This document shows, in pieces, positions 17,378 to 26,068 of a stretch of 64,000 nucleotides of DNA (the first letter of the stretch is position 1; every line of letters begins with the position of its first letter). The notes beneath the pieces were generated by a model. That model had not been told where the DNA came from, did no database searches, and worked only from the letters and a program-made list of their open reading frames with translations. A program made the position numbers and the translations under genes. Origin of the DNA: CBDEUK01 sp965250225 (GTDB taxonomy: Bacteria > Pseudomonadota > Gammaproteobacteria > Eutrophobiales > Eutrophobiaceae); assembly GCA_965250225.1 (NCBI GenBank), contig CBDFNQ010000027.1, positions 96,953-160,952 on the forward strand, read 5' to 3'.

Positions 17378-17667
17378 ATTTTAAATTCTCCTGGGCGCAG
17401 GAGTAGCTAAATATTAAAGTTACTTTGCGCAAAATCCAACATCCATTATGAATAATAGCAAAGCACCTCCACCAGCTTTAATACCAAATTATAATAATGT
17501 ATTAACATTTTAGCAAAGCACCGTCAATTTTCTGTGTATTTTAGTAAATATAACTGACATAAATTACAAATTAGTTGGAATAGGATTTCCGCTATGTGAT
17601 TTCGATGCCTTGACGTATTATGTTCTGGATCAGATTTGAAGAAATTAGCTGTTTTTAAGGGAAACAA
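17378..17667. promoter_or_regulatory. Divergent regulatory region between fmdD and the beta-RFAP synthase gene
   Basis: This 290-base AT-rich gap separates divergent genes, so it must hold promoters for both the second formylmethanofuran unit (minus) and the H4MPT cofactor/enzyme unit (plus). Apart from the hairpin over the fmdD ribosome site and a GACGTAT half-site near 17612, I see no clear operator. I could not pick convincing -35/-10 pairs. Confidence 0.4.
17388..17403 (-). promoter_or_regulatory. Hairpin covering the fmdD ribosome binding site
   Basis: On the minus strand the arms CTCCTG and CAGGAG pair around the loop CGCC. The second arm contains the AGGAG ribosome binding site just upstream of the fmdD ATG at 17377. 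Folding would hide the site. This could couple synthesis of the whole second unit to a factor that opens the stem, but no regulator is identified. Confidence 0.4.
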
Positions 17668-18666
17668 ATGAGTAAGGTCAAACACATTAGTGTCAGTGTG
17701 AAGGCACCCGCCCGTTTACATATGGGCTTCATGGATATGCACGGTGGTCTGGGTCGAAGTTTTGGTAGCCTTGGACTTTGTCTTGAGAATTTATCTACCC
17801 ATCTTACAGTGACAGACAGTCACCGCATCAGTGCCAATGGGCCATCATCTGAACGTGCGATCAAATTGGCCGAGATACTTTTCGAAACTCTGAATATTGA
17901 AGGCGGCGTCCATATCGAAATCCACGATGCTATTACGGAGCACGTTGGATTAGGTTCAGGTACCCAGTTATGCCTTGCAGTAGGTGTGGCAATTACCCAG
18001 CTTAAAAATCTGGAAACACCGTTGAAACATATTGCACGTCTATTAGGTCGCGGTGATCGTTCCGGGATCGGGATCGGTGCATTTCGTTACGGTGGTTTCC
18101 TGGTCGATGGGGGGCGCAGCGATGAAACTCATGTGCCGCCGATTATCGCACATTTACCATTCCCGGATGCCTGGTGTATTTTATTAATATTTGATCATGG
18201 AATGTCAGGTGTGCATGGTGATTTGGAAAAAAGTGCCTTTCTAAATGCTGAGCCGATGTCGGAACAGGTGTCCGAACATTTGTGCCGTATATTATTGATG
18301 CAGGTCTTGCCGTCGTTGGCGGAGCAGGACTGCGAAGGCTTCGGTAAGGGTATTACTATCATTCAGGAACACATCGGTGATTATTTTGCCAAATGGCAAG
18401 ATGGGCGATATTGCAGTTCAAAGGTTGCAGAGGTTCTTTCCTGGGTGCAGGATCACGGTGCTTCTGGTTGTGGTCAAAGCTCCTGGGGTCCTACAGGATT
18501 TGCTATATTTGCCAATGAAACAGAGGTTTATCAAGCACTGAAACAGGCACGAGAAAAATGGTCTGAGTCCAGTGAACTCGAATTCGTGGTTTGTAATGCA
18601 AGAAATGCAAGGGCTGAGATAACGAGTACTCAGTCTGGACAGACTGAAAACAGACAAAAGATATAA
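17668..18666 (+). CDS. Beta-ribofuranosylaminobenzene 5'-phosphate (beta-RFAP) synthase
   Basis: The 332-residue protein is a GHMP-kinase-fold enzyme that catalyses the first committed step of methanopterin synthesis, joining p-aminobenzoate to PRPP with loss of CO2. Family features are the N-terminal VKAPARLHMGFMDMHGGLGR and the glycine-rich HVGLGSGTQLCLAVG near residues 93-107. It opens the plus-strand cluster, 34 bases before mtdB. The pabB gene about 9.5 kb downstream in the same cluster fits the supply of its substrate. Confidence 0.92.
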   Translation: MSKVKHISVSVKAPARLHMGFMDMHGGLGRSFGSLGLCLENLSTHLTVTDSHRISANGPSSERAIKLAEILFETLNIEGGVHIEIHDAITEHVGLGSGTQLCLAVGVAITQLKNLETPLKHIARLLGRGDRSGIGIGAFRYGGFLVDGGRSDETHVPPIIAHLPFPDAWCILLIFDHGMSGVHGDLEKSAFLNAEPMSEQVSEHLCRILLMQVLPSLAEQDCEGFGKGITIIQEHIGDYFAKWQDGRYCSSKVAEVLSWVQDHGASGCGQSSWGPTGFAIFANETEVYQALKQAREKWSESSELEFVVCNARNARAEITSTQSGQTENRQKI

Positions 18667-18700
18667 GTCAATTAAAGAAATCATTACAGGAAAAATAATA

Positions 18701-19609
18701 ATGTCTAAGAAAGATCCCGATTTACTGCATATGTTTAATCCAACTAAAAATGTCAGCCCGTTTGATGTCAACATGGCATATGAGGCAAATTTTGATGGCG
18801 TGATCCCCTATACAGAAGTGACCCTGGAGGACATTCATGCCTTGACCCAGGACACAATTTTCTCGCGTGGAACGACTGGCGTAAAACATACCTGTATCTT
18901 CCTTGGCGGTCGTGAATTTGGTCTTGCTATGGATATGTTAAATCGTGCCAAGGTCGCTATGGTTCCACCGTTTGAAGTTTCAGTCTTTGCCGATCCAAGC
19001 GGAGCGATCACCACTGCAGCTGCAGCCATTGCTGCTATAGAGTCAGTTTTGAAGAAAGAAAAATCAACTGATTTGAATGGCAAAAAACTATATATCTTTG
19101 GTGGTACAGGACCTGTGGGTGTGTGTGCTGGGATACTTGCCGATCATTGTGGGGCTGAGGTTTATCTCGCGAGTCATCGCGGTGTAGAAGTAGGGCGTAA
19201 AGTCGCTGAAGAATATAATGGGCGTTTTAAAGCGAATATGGACGGGGCTGGTAGTGGTTCGCCAGAAGATGTCGCCGAGATCCTTGGCGAAGCGAATATC
19301 ATCATCAGTGCTGCCAAGGCGGGGATACGCATCCTGAGCCAGGAACAACTTAATGATGCAGTTAATCTTGATGTTGCTGCCGATATCAACGCCGTGCCGC
19401 CACTGGGTATTGAAGGTGTTGACACACATGACAATGGCAAGTTAATTGATTTTACGCCGAACAAGACATTCGGTATTGGTGCCCTTGCAATTGGCGATGT
19501 AAAATACAAGGTGCACAAAAGATTGTTTGAAATGATGATTGAATCTGACAAGGCACTGTATCTCGATCACAAAGAAGCCTTCACGGTTGCGCGAGACATC
19601 GCTGGTTAA
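18701..19609 (+). CDS. mtdB: Methylene-H4MPT dehydrogenase MtdB
   Basis: The 302-residue protein oxidises methylene-H4MPT to methenyl-H4MPT with NAD or NADP. The Rossmann motif FGGTGPVGVCAG lies near residues 133-144, and the opening MFNPTKNVSPFDVNMAYEANFD is typical of MtdB rather than the H4F-linked MtdA. It acts after Fae and before Mch. The following ATP-grasp gene overlaps its 3' end. Confidence 0.94.
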   Translation: MSKKDPDLLHMFNPTKNVSPFDVNMAYEANFDGVIPYTEVTLEDIHALTQDTIFSRGTTGVKHTCIFLGGREFGLAMDMLNRAKVAMVPPFEVSVFADPSGAITTAAAAIAAIESVLKKEKSTDLNGKKLYIFGGTGPVGVCAGILADHCGAEVYLASHRGVEVGRKVAEEYNGRFKANMDGAGSGSPEDVAEILGEANIIISAAKAGIRILSQEQLNDAVNLDVAADINAVPPLGIEGVDTHDNGKLIDFTPNKTFGIGALAIGDVKYKVHKRLFEMMIESDKALYLDHKEAFTVARDIAG

Positions 19610-20714
19610 TCAACCCTACCTCATTCTATCTATATCAGCCAACGCCCTGGTAGCTTCCGCTTCCAGAGCAGGTATTTCAGTTTACACGATTGACTGCTTT
19701 TCTGATCTTGATACTGCTGAAAAATCCCTTGGTTTGTTCCAGCTTCGGATGCAAAATTCTTTTTCTGATTTAGCTGAAATAGAAAAGATCATTCAATCCA
19801 TTCCTGAAGTAGAATTTGCTGGAGTAGTCATTGGTAGTGGGTTCGAACAAGAGCCTGAATTATTAACAGAGTTGGCCTGTTATTGCAGGATTTATGCAAA
19901 TTCTCCCGATGTCATCCAGACGTGTTCTGATCCAGAATTATTATTTCCACTACTAAAAAAAAATGACATTATTTTTCCTGATGTCAGATATTCAAAACCA
20001 GATGATCAATCTGAATGGTTATTGAAACAGAAGGGTGCCTGTGGTGGAGGGCATATTCGTCGATATGAAAACACTACAGTTATAGATGATCAGCATTACC
20101 TGCAACGTTTTTGTCAGGGCGATCATTATTCGGTCAATTTTTTAGCCGCTGGTGGCCAGGTAAATATTATTGGTTGTAACAAAACCTGGTGTAGCCAGCA
20201 CAGTGTGGATGAATTCAGTTATGGTGGTGCCATCAGTCGGCACATGTTTGAGCCAGGCATTATCCTTCGACTTCAAAATATACTGGATATCCTTACTACT
20301 GAGATAGGGCTGGTCGGATTATGTGGTATAGATTTTATTTTGACAGACAATAATAAGGTCGTTTTGCTGGATATTAATCCAAGACCCACAGCAAGTCTGG
20401 AGTTGTATGATGATCCATCTGGTGATTTATTTACTACTCATATGCAGGCTTTTGAACAACAGACACTGGGCTCTTTGCCTGTATCCAGTGTTATCAAAGC
20501 CCATGAGATCATCTATAGTCAGAAAGAATTTGAAATTCCGACACAATTTACATGGCCAGACTGGGTCATTTGTCGTCCAAAGTCTGGAACCTTGATTAAG
20601 ACAGGACAACCAGTTTGTACAGTGTTGGCAGAGGGAGTGAATCCAGATGAAATTCTATCTTGTCTAGGGCAAAGAACAGAACAAATTCGACAGAATTTAT
20701 TAGCTAAAATTTAA
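19587..20714 (+). CDS. ATP-grasp family protein of the H4MPT cluster (OrfY-like)
   Basis: The protein has an ATP-grasp layout with a C-terminal metal/ATP site, GLCGIDFILTDNNKVVLLDINPRPTAS. Such a gene commonly accompanies H4MPT genes in methylotrophs, and cofactor synthesis is the usual suggestion; the reaction is unknown to me. The start is uncertain: TTG codons at 19587 (chosen, 23-base overlap with mtdB) and 19539 are both possible, giving 375 or 391 residues. No ATG lies near the start of recognisable homology at VNQPYLILSIS. Confidence 0.75.
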   Translation: MRETSLVNQPYLILSISANALVASASRAGISVYTIDCFSDLDTAEKSLGLFQLRMQNSFSDLAEIEKIIQSIPEVEFAGVVIGSGFEQEPELLTELACYCRIYANSPDVIQTCSDPELLFPLLKKNDIIFPDVRYSKPDDQSEWLLKQKGACGGGHIRRYENTTVIDDQHYLQRFCQGDHYSVNFLAAGGQVNIIGCNKTWCSQHSVDEFSYGGAISRHMFEPGIILRLQNILDILTTEIGLVGLCGIDFILTDNNKVVLLDINPRPTASLELYDDPSGDLFTTHMQAFEQQTLGSLPVSSVIKAHEIIYSQKEFEIPTQFTWPDWVICRPKSGTLIKTGQPVCTVLAEGVNPDEILSCLGQRTEQIRQNLLAKI

Positions 20715-20819
20715 CCATACGAGAAAAACATGAGAAAGAATATCTTGGCTAGAATGTGACAGATTGTTAGACTGGTTCTAGATATTTTTTCTAAATAATT
20801 TATACAGGACTTTCTGTTA

Positions 20820-21815
20820 ATGGCTCAGAGTAAAGATTCAAATTCATCCTTGCAGATCAATAAACTCACCCGACCTATTATCGATGATTTAATTGAAAAT
20901 GCCGATGCATACCGCCTCGAAATCTCGACAACAGACAATGGTTCAATTGTTATTGATGCTGGTATCAATGCCATCGGCGGGATTGAAGCGGGTCGTTTAA
21001 TTGGTGAAATTTGTATGGGGGGGCTGGGCACCGTTCGACTTCGGGCCTCCACTAACTTCCCGGCCTGGTCATGGCATGTGGATGTTCATAGCACCAATCC
21101 TGTGATTAGTTGCCTGGGTAGCCAATACGCCGGCTGGAGTTTGTCCCATGGAAAAGGCAAGGGCGCGTTTAATGCGCTGGGTTCCGGTCCTGCCCGGGCT
21201 CTCGGTAGCAGTGAAGAGTTATATGAAGAGCTGGATTATCGTGATCAATCTGAAACAACCTGTATTGTTATCGAGGCAGATGTGATTCCACCTGTTGAAA
21301 TTGCCGACAAGATTGCTAAGTCCTGTGGTGTCGCCACATCTGACTTAACCTTGATTATCACGCCAACATCGAGTTTAGCAGGCAGTGTGCAAGTCGTTGC
21401 CCGTGTACTGGAAACCGCATTGCATAAGGCACATGCATTAGGCTATGAACTCGACAATATTATGGACGGTGCGGGTAGTGCACCTATTTGCCCGCCGGCC
21501 CCGGACTTCCTCACTGCAATGAGCCGGACCAACGATGCTATTTTATTTGCCGGACAGGTGCATTTATTTGTCAATGATTCTGATGACAATATTAAAGAGC
21601 TGGCAGAAAAATTACCGTCCAGTGCTTCGAAAGATTATGGCCAACCATTTGGACAAATTTTTAAAGCGGTGAACTACGATTTTTATCAAATTGACCCCAT
21701 GTTATTTAGTCCGGCACGAGTAACAATATCCTCTTTGAAAACTGGCAGCAGTTATTCTGCAGGCACAATTGATTTTGACGTGTTAGATAAGTCTTTTAGC
21801 AATAAGTGTGGCTAA
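20820..21815 (+). CDS. mch: Methenyl-H4MPT cyclohydrolase
   Basis: This 331-residue Mch-family protein converts methenyl-H4MPT to formyl-H4MPT. Conserved segments include NAIGGIEAGRLIGEICMGGLG near residues 50-70, GSGPARALG, and the C-terminal GSAPICPPAPD region. It follows a 105-base gap after the ATP-grasp gene and overlaps the next ATP-grasp gene by 8 bases. Its product feeds either formyltransferase copy. Confidence 0.94.
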   Translation: MAQSKDSNSSLQINKLTRPIIDDLIENADAYRLEISTTDNGSIVIDAGINAIGGIEAGRLIGEICMGGLGTVRLRASTNFPAWSWHVDVHSTNPVISCLGSQYAGWSLSHGKGKGAFNALGSGPARALGSSEELYEELDYRDQSETTCIVIEADVIPPVEIADKIAKSCGVATSDLTLIITPTSSLAGSVQVVARVLETALHKAHALGYELDNIMDGAGSAPICPPAPDFLTAMSRTNDAILFAGQVHLFVNDSDDNIKELAEKLPSSASKDYGQPFGQIFKAVNYDFYQIDPMLFSPARVTISSLKTGSSYSAGTIDFDVLDKSFSNKCG

Positions 21816-22731
21816 TTCTGGCAATGAAATCGCCATTATTACGGACGATCCAGGTTGGCACGGACGTAAACTCAAAGAGGCTTTATTTAAACACGGTTTG
21901 AACAGCCGCTATCTCTCATTAACAGACTGCTCTTTTCAGATTAACGATGGCAGACAAATTGTTAGCCTCCCGGATTTTGAAAATAATTTGCCATTGGGCT
22001 TGTTTATACGTGGAGTGCCCGGTGGTTCCCTCGAACAAGTTATTTTCCGTTTGAATGTCCTGCACATACTCAAAGATATGGGTATCACTGTGTTTAATAA
22101 TGGTCGTGCCATCGAAAGAACAGTTGATAAATCTATGACCAGCTATTTGCTGGACAAAGCCGGGATACCAACACCACCAACATGGGTGTTTGAATCAGAA
22201 GATAAGGCACTATCCCTGTATGAGTCTGAGACCCGGGCAGGCCGAGAACTGGTATTAAAACCCCTGTTTGGTTCACAAGGTGTTGGTGTTCAAAAAATGA
22301 CCCAGGAGCTCATAGGACGACATCAGGAAGTCACACAAGGATTGTTCTATATACAACGAATGGTGGATAAAAATGAAGGTGACTGGGAGGATATTCGTGT
22401 CCTGGTGATCAATGGCAAAGCCACAAAGGCGATGTTGCGAAAAGGGCAATCCTGGATAACCAATCGAACTCAGGGGGCAGTCTGTCTGCCGCTGACAATG
22501 GATACTACAATCCGGCAATTGGCTGAAGAGGCCGCTGCTGCCGTCGACATTGATTATTGCGGTGTCGACCTGATTGTTGATAAACAAGGTGTTTTACAGG
22601 TTCTTGAGGTCAATAGTATCCCTGCCTGGTGGGGGTTGCAGAAGGTGGTTGGTGAAGATATCGCTACGCTACTGATTGATGCTTTCGTTAGCAAGATCAA
22701 TCAATTACAATCTGAAATCCAGAATTCCTGA
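21808..22731 (+). CDS. RimK-like ATP-grasp ligase of the H4MPT cluster
   Basis: The 307-residue protein resembles RimK/glutamate ligases: LVLKPLFGSQGVGVQKM forms the ATP loop near residues 150-166, and VLEVNSIPAWWGLQ is the C-terminal metal site. The start is GTG inside the end of mch. ATP-grasp genes at this position are conserved in methylotroph C1 clusters and are needed for the H4MPT pathway in Methylobacterium, probably in cofactor side-chain synthesis. The exact substrate is not known from the sequence. Confidence 0.82.
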   Translation: MANSGNEIAIITDDPGWHGRKLKEALFKHGLNSRYLSLTDCSFQINDGRQIVSLPDFENNLPLGLFIRGVPGGSLEQVIFRLNVLHILKDMGITVFNNGRAIERTVDKSMTSYLLDKAGIPTPPTWVFESEDKALSLYESETRAGRELVLKPLFGSQGVGVQKMTQELIGRHQEVTQGLFYIQRMVDKNEGDWEDIRVLVINGKATKAMLRKGQSWITNRTQGAVCLPLTMDTTIRQLAEEAAAAVDIDYCGVDLIVDKQGVLQVLEVNSIPAWWGLQKVVGEDIATLLIDAFVSKINQLQSEIQNS

Positions 22732-22732
22732 G

Positions 22733-23596
22733 ATGTCATCCCTGTCTCGTACCAAATTGCTCGAAGAGTTGGTGCTAACGAGTTTTCTGATCGAAGTAAA
22801 CGCCTTAAAACCCGGTAATGTCCATCGTTATGCTGCGGGGCATAATATGAGTATTAACGATTTTGAAAAAAGTGCCGAGTTAACCAGTCCCATTCTCTGT
22901 CAGCATGATTTATCAGTGGGTGAGCGGATTTATAGAGCAGTGGAAGTGACAATGCAGCAAGTTGGTTGCAATACCAATCTCGGCATGTTGTTGTTGTTTG
23001 CACCGCTGGTTGCCGCTGTAGAAGAGAGGCAGGCCGGAACTAGACTGGGTCTAAGGCAGCGTCTCAGTATTGTATTGTCCTCGCTGAATGATCAGGATGC
23101 ACGTTGTATTTTTCAGGCGATTCGTTTGGCGAATCCAGGTGGTTTAGGAGAGAGTGAACGTTACGACGTCAAAGGAATGCCTGAGATCAGTGTGCAAGCC
23201 GCCATGGAGGAAGCCCGAAACAGAGATCGAATCGCACTACAATACGTCAGTGGATTTGAGGATATCTTTAGCTATGGCTTAGTCTGGATAAAGGATTATA
23301 CTCAGCGTTGGAATCAGGTAGAATGGGCCGCTGTTTTATGCTACCTTAATTTATTGAGTCGATTTTGCGACTCGCATGTTGTGCGTAAGCACGGGGAAAA
23401 GCGTGCCGAGGAAATAAGAATGAACAGCGAAGGAATCGCAGCGCGTTTCGCAGGGCAAGAACAGCCAGAACGAATGAAACGGCAATTATTGCAATACGAT
23501 ACGCAACTTAAGTCTACGGGGATTAATCCAGGTACAACAGCGGATTTAACCGCGACCAGTATTTTGGCCTATTACCTGAAAAAAAATGACTTATAA
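22733..23596 (+). CDS. Triphosphoribosyl-dephospho-CoA synthase-like (CitG family) protein of the H4MPT cluster
   Basis: The chosen ATG at 22733 gives a 287-residue protein that begins one base after the preceding stop; a longer reading from 22676 would overlap that gene. It has the CitG-type opening, with EVNALKPGNVHRY and an all-helical fold, and GTTADLTATSILAYYL at the end. In methylotrophs a CitG-like protein belongs to the conserved H4MPT gene set. A transferase step with a ribosyl- or nucleotide-type donor in cofactor synthesis is a plausible inference, not established here. Confidence 0.8.
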   Translation: MSSLSRTKLLEELVLTSFLIEVNALKPGNVHRYAAGHNMSINDFEKSAELTSPILCQHDLSVGERIYRAVEVTMQQVGCNTNLGMLLLFAPLVAAVEERQAGTRLGLRQRLSIVLSSLNDQDARCIFQAIRLANPGGLGESERYDVKGMPEISVQAAMEEARNRDRIALQYVSGFEDIFSYGLVWIKDYTQRWNQVEWAAVLCYLNLLSRFCDSHVVRKHGEKRAEEIRMNSEGIAARFAGQEQPERMKRQLLQYDTQLKSTGINPGTTADLTATSILAYYLKKNDL

Positions 23597-23752
23597 ATAG
23601 TTTTGACGATCTGCAGATTGTATGGACGACTGGGGGTTATCAAAAAAAACCATAGGGCAAAACCCTTTTTTAAACTCAACTAACAGATAGGAAGACAGCT
23701 AATGTCAATTTTCTCAAAACTCTTTGGCTTTCTAACTGGAGGAGACACAAAA

Positions 23753-24265
23753 ATGGCAGTAATTGATAGAACTCTAATTGGCGAAGCTTTGGTTGGTGAT
23801 GGTAATGAAGTTGCTCATATTGACTTGATTATTGGACCACGCGGTAGCGCCGCTGAAACTTCTTTTTGTAACGCACTTACAAATAACAAAGACGGTTTTA
23901 GTACGCTGCTTGCTGTTGTCGCTCCAAACCTGGCTTGTAGACCAGATACAATTTTATTCAACAAAGTCACCATTAAAGGTGCCAAGCAAGCAATTCAAAT
24001 GTTTGGTCCTGCCCAGCGTGGTGTAGCTATGGCAGTTATGGATTGTGTTGAAGATGGCACTATCCCTGCTGACGAAGCAAATGATGTTTTCGTAAGTGTT
24101 GGTGTTTTTATTCACTGGCTGGCAGATGATGATTCCAAAATCGAAGAATATAATTACGAAGCAACAAAACTGTCACTCAAACGTGCAGTTGCTCGTGAAC
24201 CAAAGGCTGCGGAAGTTCTTAGCAAGCGTGGTTCAGCAGATCATCCTTTTGCAGCTAACAATTAA
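23753..24265 (+). CDS. fae: Formaldehyde-activating enzyme
   Basis: Fae condenses formaldehyde with H4MPT to give methylene-H4MPT. The protein starts MAVIDRTLIGEALVGDGNEV and keeps HIDLIIGPRG, with the essential His near residue 22, and the long VKGAKQ-like and GPAQRGVAMAVMD segments. I chose ATG 23753 (170 residues) because it is preceded by a strong GGAGGAGA ribosome site and matches the usual family start. An in-frame ATG at 23702, also with a ribosome-like site, would add 17 mostly hydrophobic residues. A strong terminator follows, so fae probably ends the unit. Confidence 0.94.
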   Translation: MAVIDRTLIGEALVGDGNEVAHIDLIIGPRGSAAETSFCNALTNNKDGFSTLLAVVAPNLACRPDTILFNKVTIKGAKQAIQMFGPAQRGVAMAVMDCVEDGTIPADEANDVFVSVGVFIHWLADDDSKIEEYNYEATKLSLKRAVAREPKAAEVLSKRGSADHPFAANN

Positions 24266-24297
24266 TTCGTTGCTGTAAAAAAGATAGATTTGATTTA

Positions 24298-24324
24298 ATA
24301 CCCCGCTTTGCGGGGTATTTTTTT
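24298..24324 (+). terminator. Rho-independent terminator after fae
   Basis: The stem ATACCCCGC pairs perfectly with GCGGGGTAT around a TTT loop and runs into seven T residues. It lies 33 bases after the fae stop. It could also act on the converging HisA-like gene that ends at 24351. Confidence 0.92.
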
Positions 24325-24350
24325 GCCTGCATTTCGAGAGGATGTTTTAT

Positions 24351-25052
24351 TTATTTTTGGCTCAACTGAATAGATTTATTATGTAAGGCACTGGAAACCA
24401 GAGCTCCAGCGACACCTAGTTTTTCTAGTGTATTGAGATCTTTATTATTACGAATGCCACCAGCAATGTAGAGTTTGTGTCTGGTTTCAATTTTTTCCAG
24501 TAACATGTGAATCCTTTTTATGTCTACACCACTGTCTGAACCGACTCGGTCAAGGTTCATAAGAATGATTTTTTCTGGCCAGAATGTCGTATCATTGAGT
24601 ATCTCTAAATCGCCGATAATCCCCTGCATATTGAAATCAAGTGATAAAATAAAGCCAGGATATTTTTGTGAATAATTTTGTAAATCAGCAGAGGAAAAGT
24701 TTGTTTCACTACCTAAAACGGGAAAAAATCTTGCGCCATAACTGTTTAATAACTCGGTCAATAAATCAGCAAGGGGAGTGCCTGCATCGAGCCAGATTGA
24801 AAGGTCTGGAAAACGATCAAACAAGGTTTTTACAATTTCCAGTTGATTTCCGGTATTTGTGATTGCATTTAAGTCAGCAATATAGACACTATCAAAGCTA
24901 AAATCATTGACGAAAATGGAACATATATCTTCAGCCTTTGTGCTTTGTGTGAGTTGTGATTGAATAGCTTGATAGTGTTCGCGTTCACCCTGTTTAGCAT
25001 GCACAACTTCACCATCTTTTAGATCAATAACCGGGATAAGATGCATATTCAT
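24351..25052 (-). CDS. HisA/HisF-like TIM-barrel protein of the methanopterin/methylofuran cluster
   Basis: The 233-residue protein opens with MHLIPVIDLKDGEVVHAKQG, the HisA N-terminal strand and loop. It has a C-terminal phosphate site, IAGGIRNNKDL, and GVAGALVSSAL. It is not in a his operon; its neighbours are all C1-cofactor genes. Such HisA-like genes are a known part of methylotroph C1 clusters. It may act in methylofuran or H4MPT synthesis. It is divergent from the MfnD-like gene, with only 23 bases between the starts. Confidence 0.78.
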   Translation of the reverse strand: MNMHLIPVIDLKDGEVVHAKQGEREHYQAIQSQLTQSTKAEDICSIFVNDFSFDSVYIADLNAITNTGNQLEIVKTLFDRFPDLSIWLDAGTPLADLLTELLNSYGARFFPVLGSETNFSSADLQNYSQKYPGFILSLDFNMQGIIGDLEILNDTTFWPEKIILMNLDRVGSDSGVDIKRIHMLLEKIETRHKLYIAGGIRNNKDLNTLEKLGVAGALVSSALHNKSIQLSQK

Positions 25053-25075
25053 TTTAATGCGTCATATAAATAACA

Positions 25076-26065
25076 GTGAAAATATTTGTTTGTGAGTTTA
25101 TCACGTCAGGCGGTTTTATAAATCAGACTCTGCCACCATCGTTGGCAAAAGAAGGCGATCTGATGATCAAAGCCGTGATGAATAATTTGCACGAAATGAT
25201 TGATGTTGAGGTCTTGTTGACACGTGACGATCGACTTGATGCAATCAATGGATTTAGTCAGGCCAGGGTCATTAAAAATAATGATGATCCTTTTTCAGTT
25301 TGGAAAGATTATTTTTTACGTGCCGATGCAACAATTATCATAGCCCCTGAAACAGATAATACATTATTGAATCTGACTGAGCTTGCTGAGCAATGCGAGT
25401 GTACAGTTATGGGATGTGCGAAACAGGCAATCGAATTAACCAGCAGTAAATTAAGGACTCAACATGTACTTGAAACATGCAAAATTTTATTACCTAAAAC
25501 GTATGCTTCTATCCTCGAACTTCCATTCGAAAAACCAGATGGCTGGATTGTTAAACCCGATGATGGAGTGGGTGCAGAGAGTTGTCAGATAATTTCCAGA
25601 CAATCAGAGTTACAGCAATGGTTGGATCAAAATAGCGAGATAAAATCGTGGTTGGTGCAGGAGTTTATTGTCGGAACTCACGCGAGTTTCATTATGCTTT
25701 GTCTACACAGTGATATGCGACTATTGTCTATCAATGAACAAGTTATTGAGATTGAATCATCTGAAATTAAATTAAAACAAATTCATGTGAACGGGTTGCA
25801 TGATCTTTATGAGAAAATTCATCCAATAGCACTTAATATCGCAAAAAATATTCCTGGTTTATGGGGGCTGATAGGTGTTGATTTTATACAGACAAAAGTT
25901 GGCACAGTAATACTTGAAATTAACCCAAGATTTACCACTGCTTTTTGTGGATTGTCACAATCAATCAATTACAATCCAGTCAAGTATTTACTTTCTATGC
26001 TGAAAACGAATGAGCTTCCTGAGATGAAACATATTCAAAATACACGAGTCACTGTTGATCTATAA
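25076..26065 (+). CDS. MfnD-like ATP-grasp ligase (tyramine-glutamate ligase type)
   Basis: The 329-residue protein has a GTG start and the opening MKIFVCEFITSGGF, seen in the MfnD family. The ATP-grasp core includes GWIVKPDDGVGAES near residue 160 and LIGVDFIQTK...LEINPRFTT near the C terminus. In archaea MfnD adds glutamate to tyramine in methanofuran synthesis; bacterial methylofuran carries a polyglutamate tail, so the reaction here could be similar. It is followed 3 bases later by the MfnF-like gene. Confidence 0.8.
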   Translation: MKIFVCEFITSGGFINQTLPPSLAKEGDLMIKAVMNNLHEMIDVEVLLTRDDRLDAINGFSQARVIKNNDDPFSVWKDYFLRADATIIIAPETDNTLLNLTELAEQCECTVMGCAKQAIELTSSKLRTQHVLETCKILLPKTYASILELPFEKPDGWIVKPDDGVGAESCQIISRQSELQQWLDQNSEIKSWLVQEFIVGTHASFIMLCLHSDMRLLSINEQVIEIESSEIKLKQIHVNGLHDLYEKIHPIALNIAKNIPGLWGLIGVDFIQTKVGTVILEINPRFTTAFCGLSQSINYNPVKYLLSMLKTNELPEMKHIQNTRVTVDL

Positions 26066-26068
26066 ATA

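Noticed and set aside
23654..23671. A terminator (AGGG-CAAAA-CCCT and T-run) before fae
   Set aside because: The stem has only four base pairs; it may weakly affect read-through but I could not support it as a feature.
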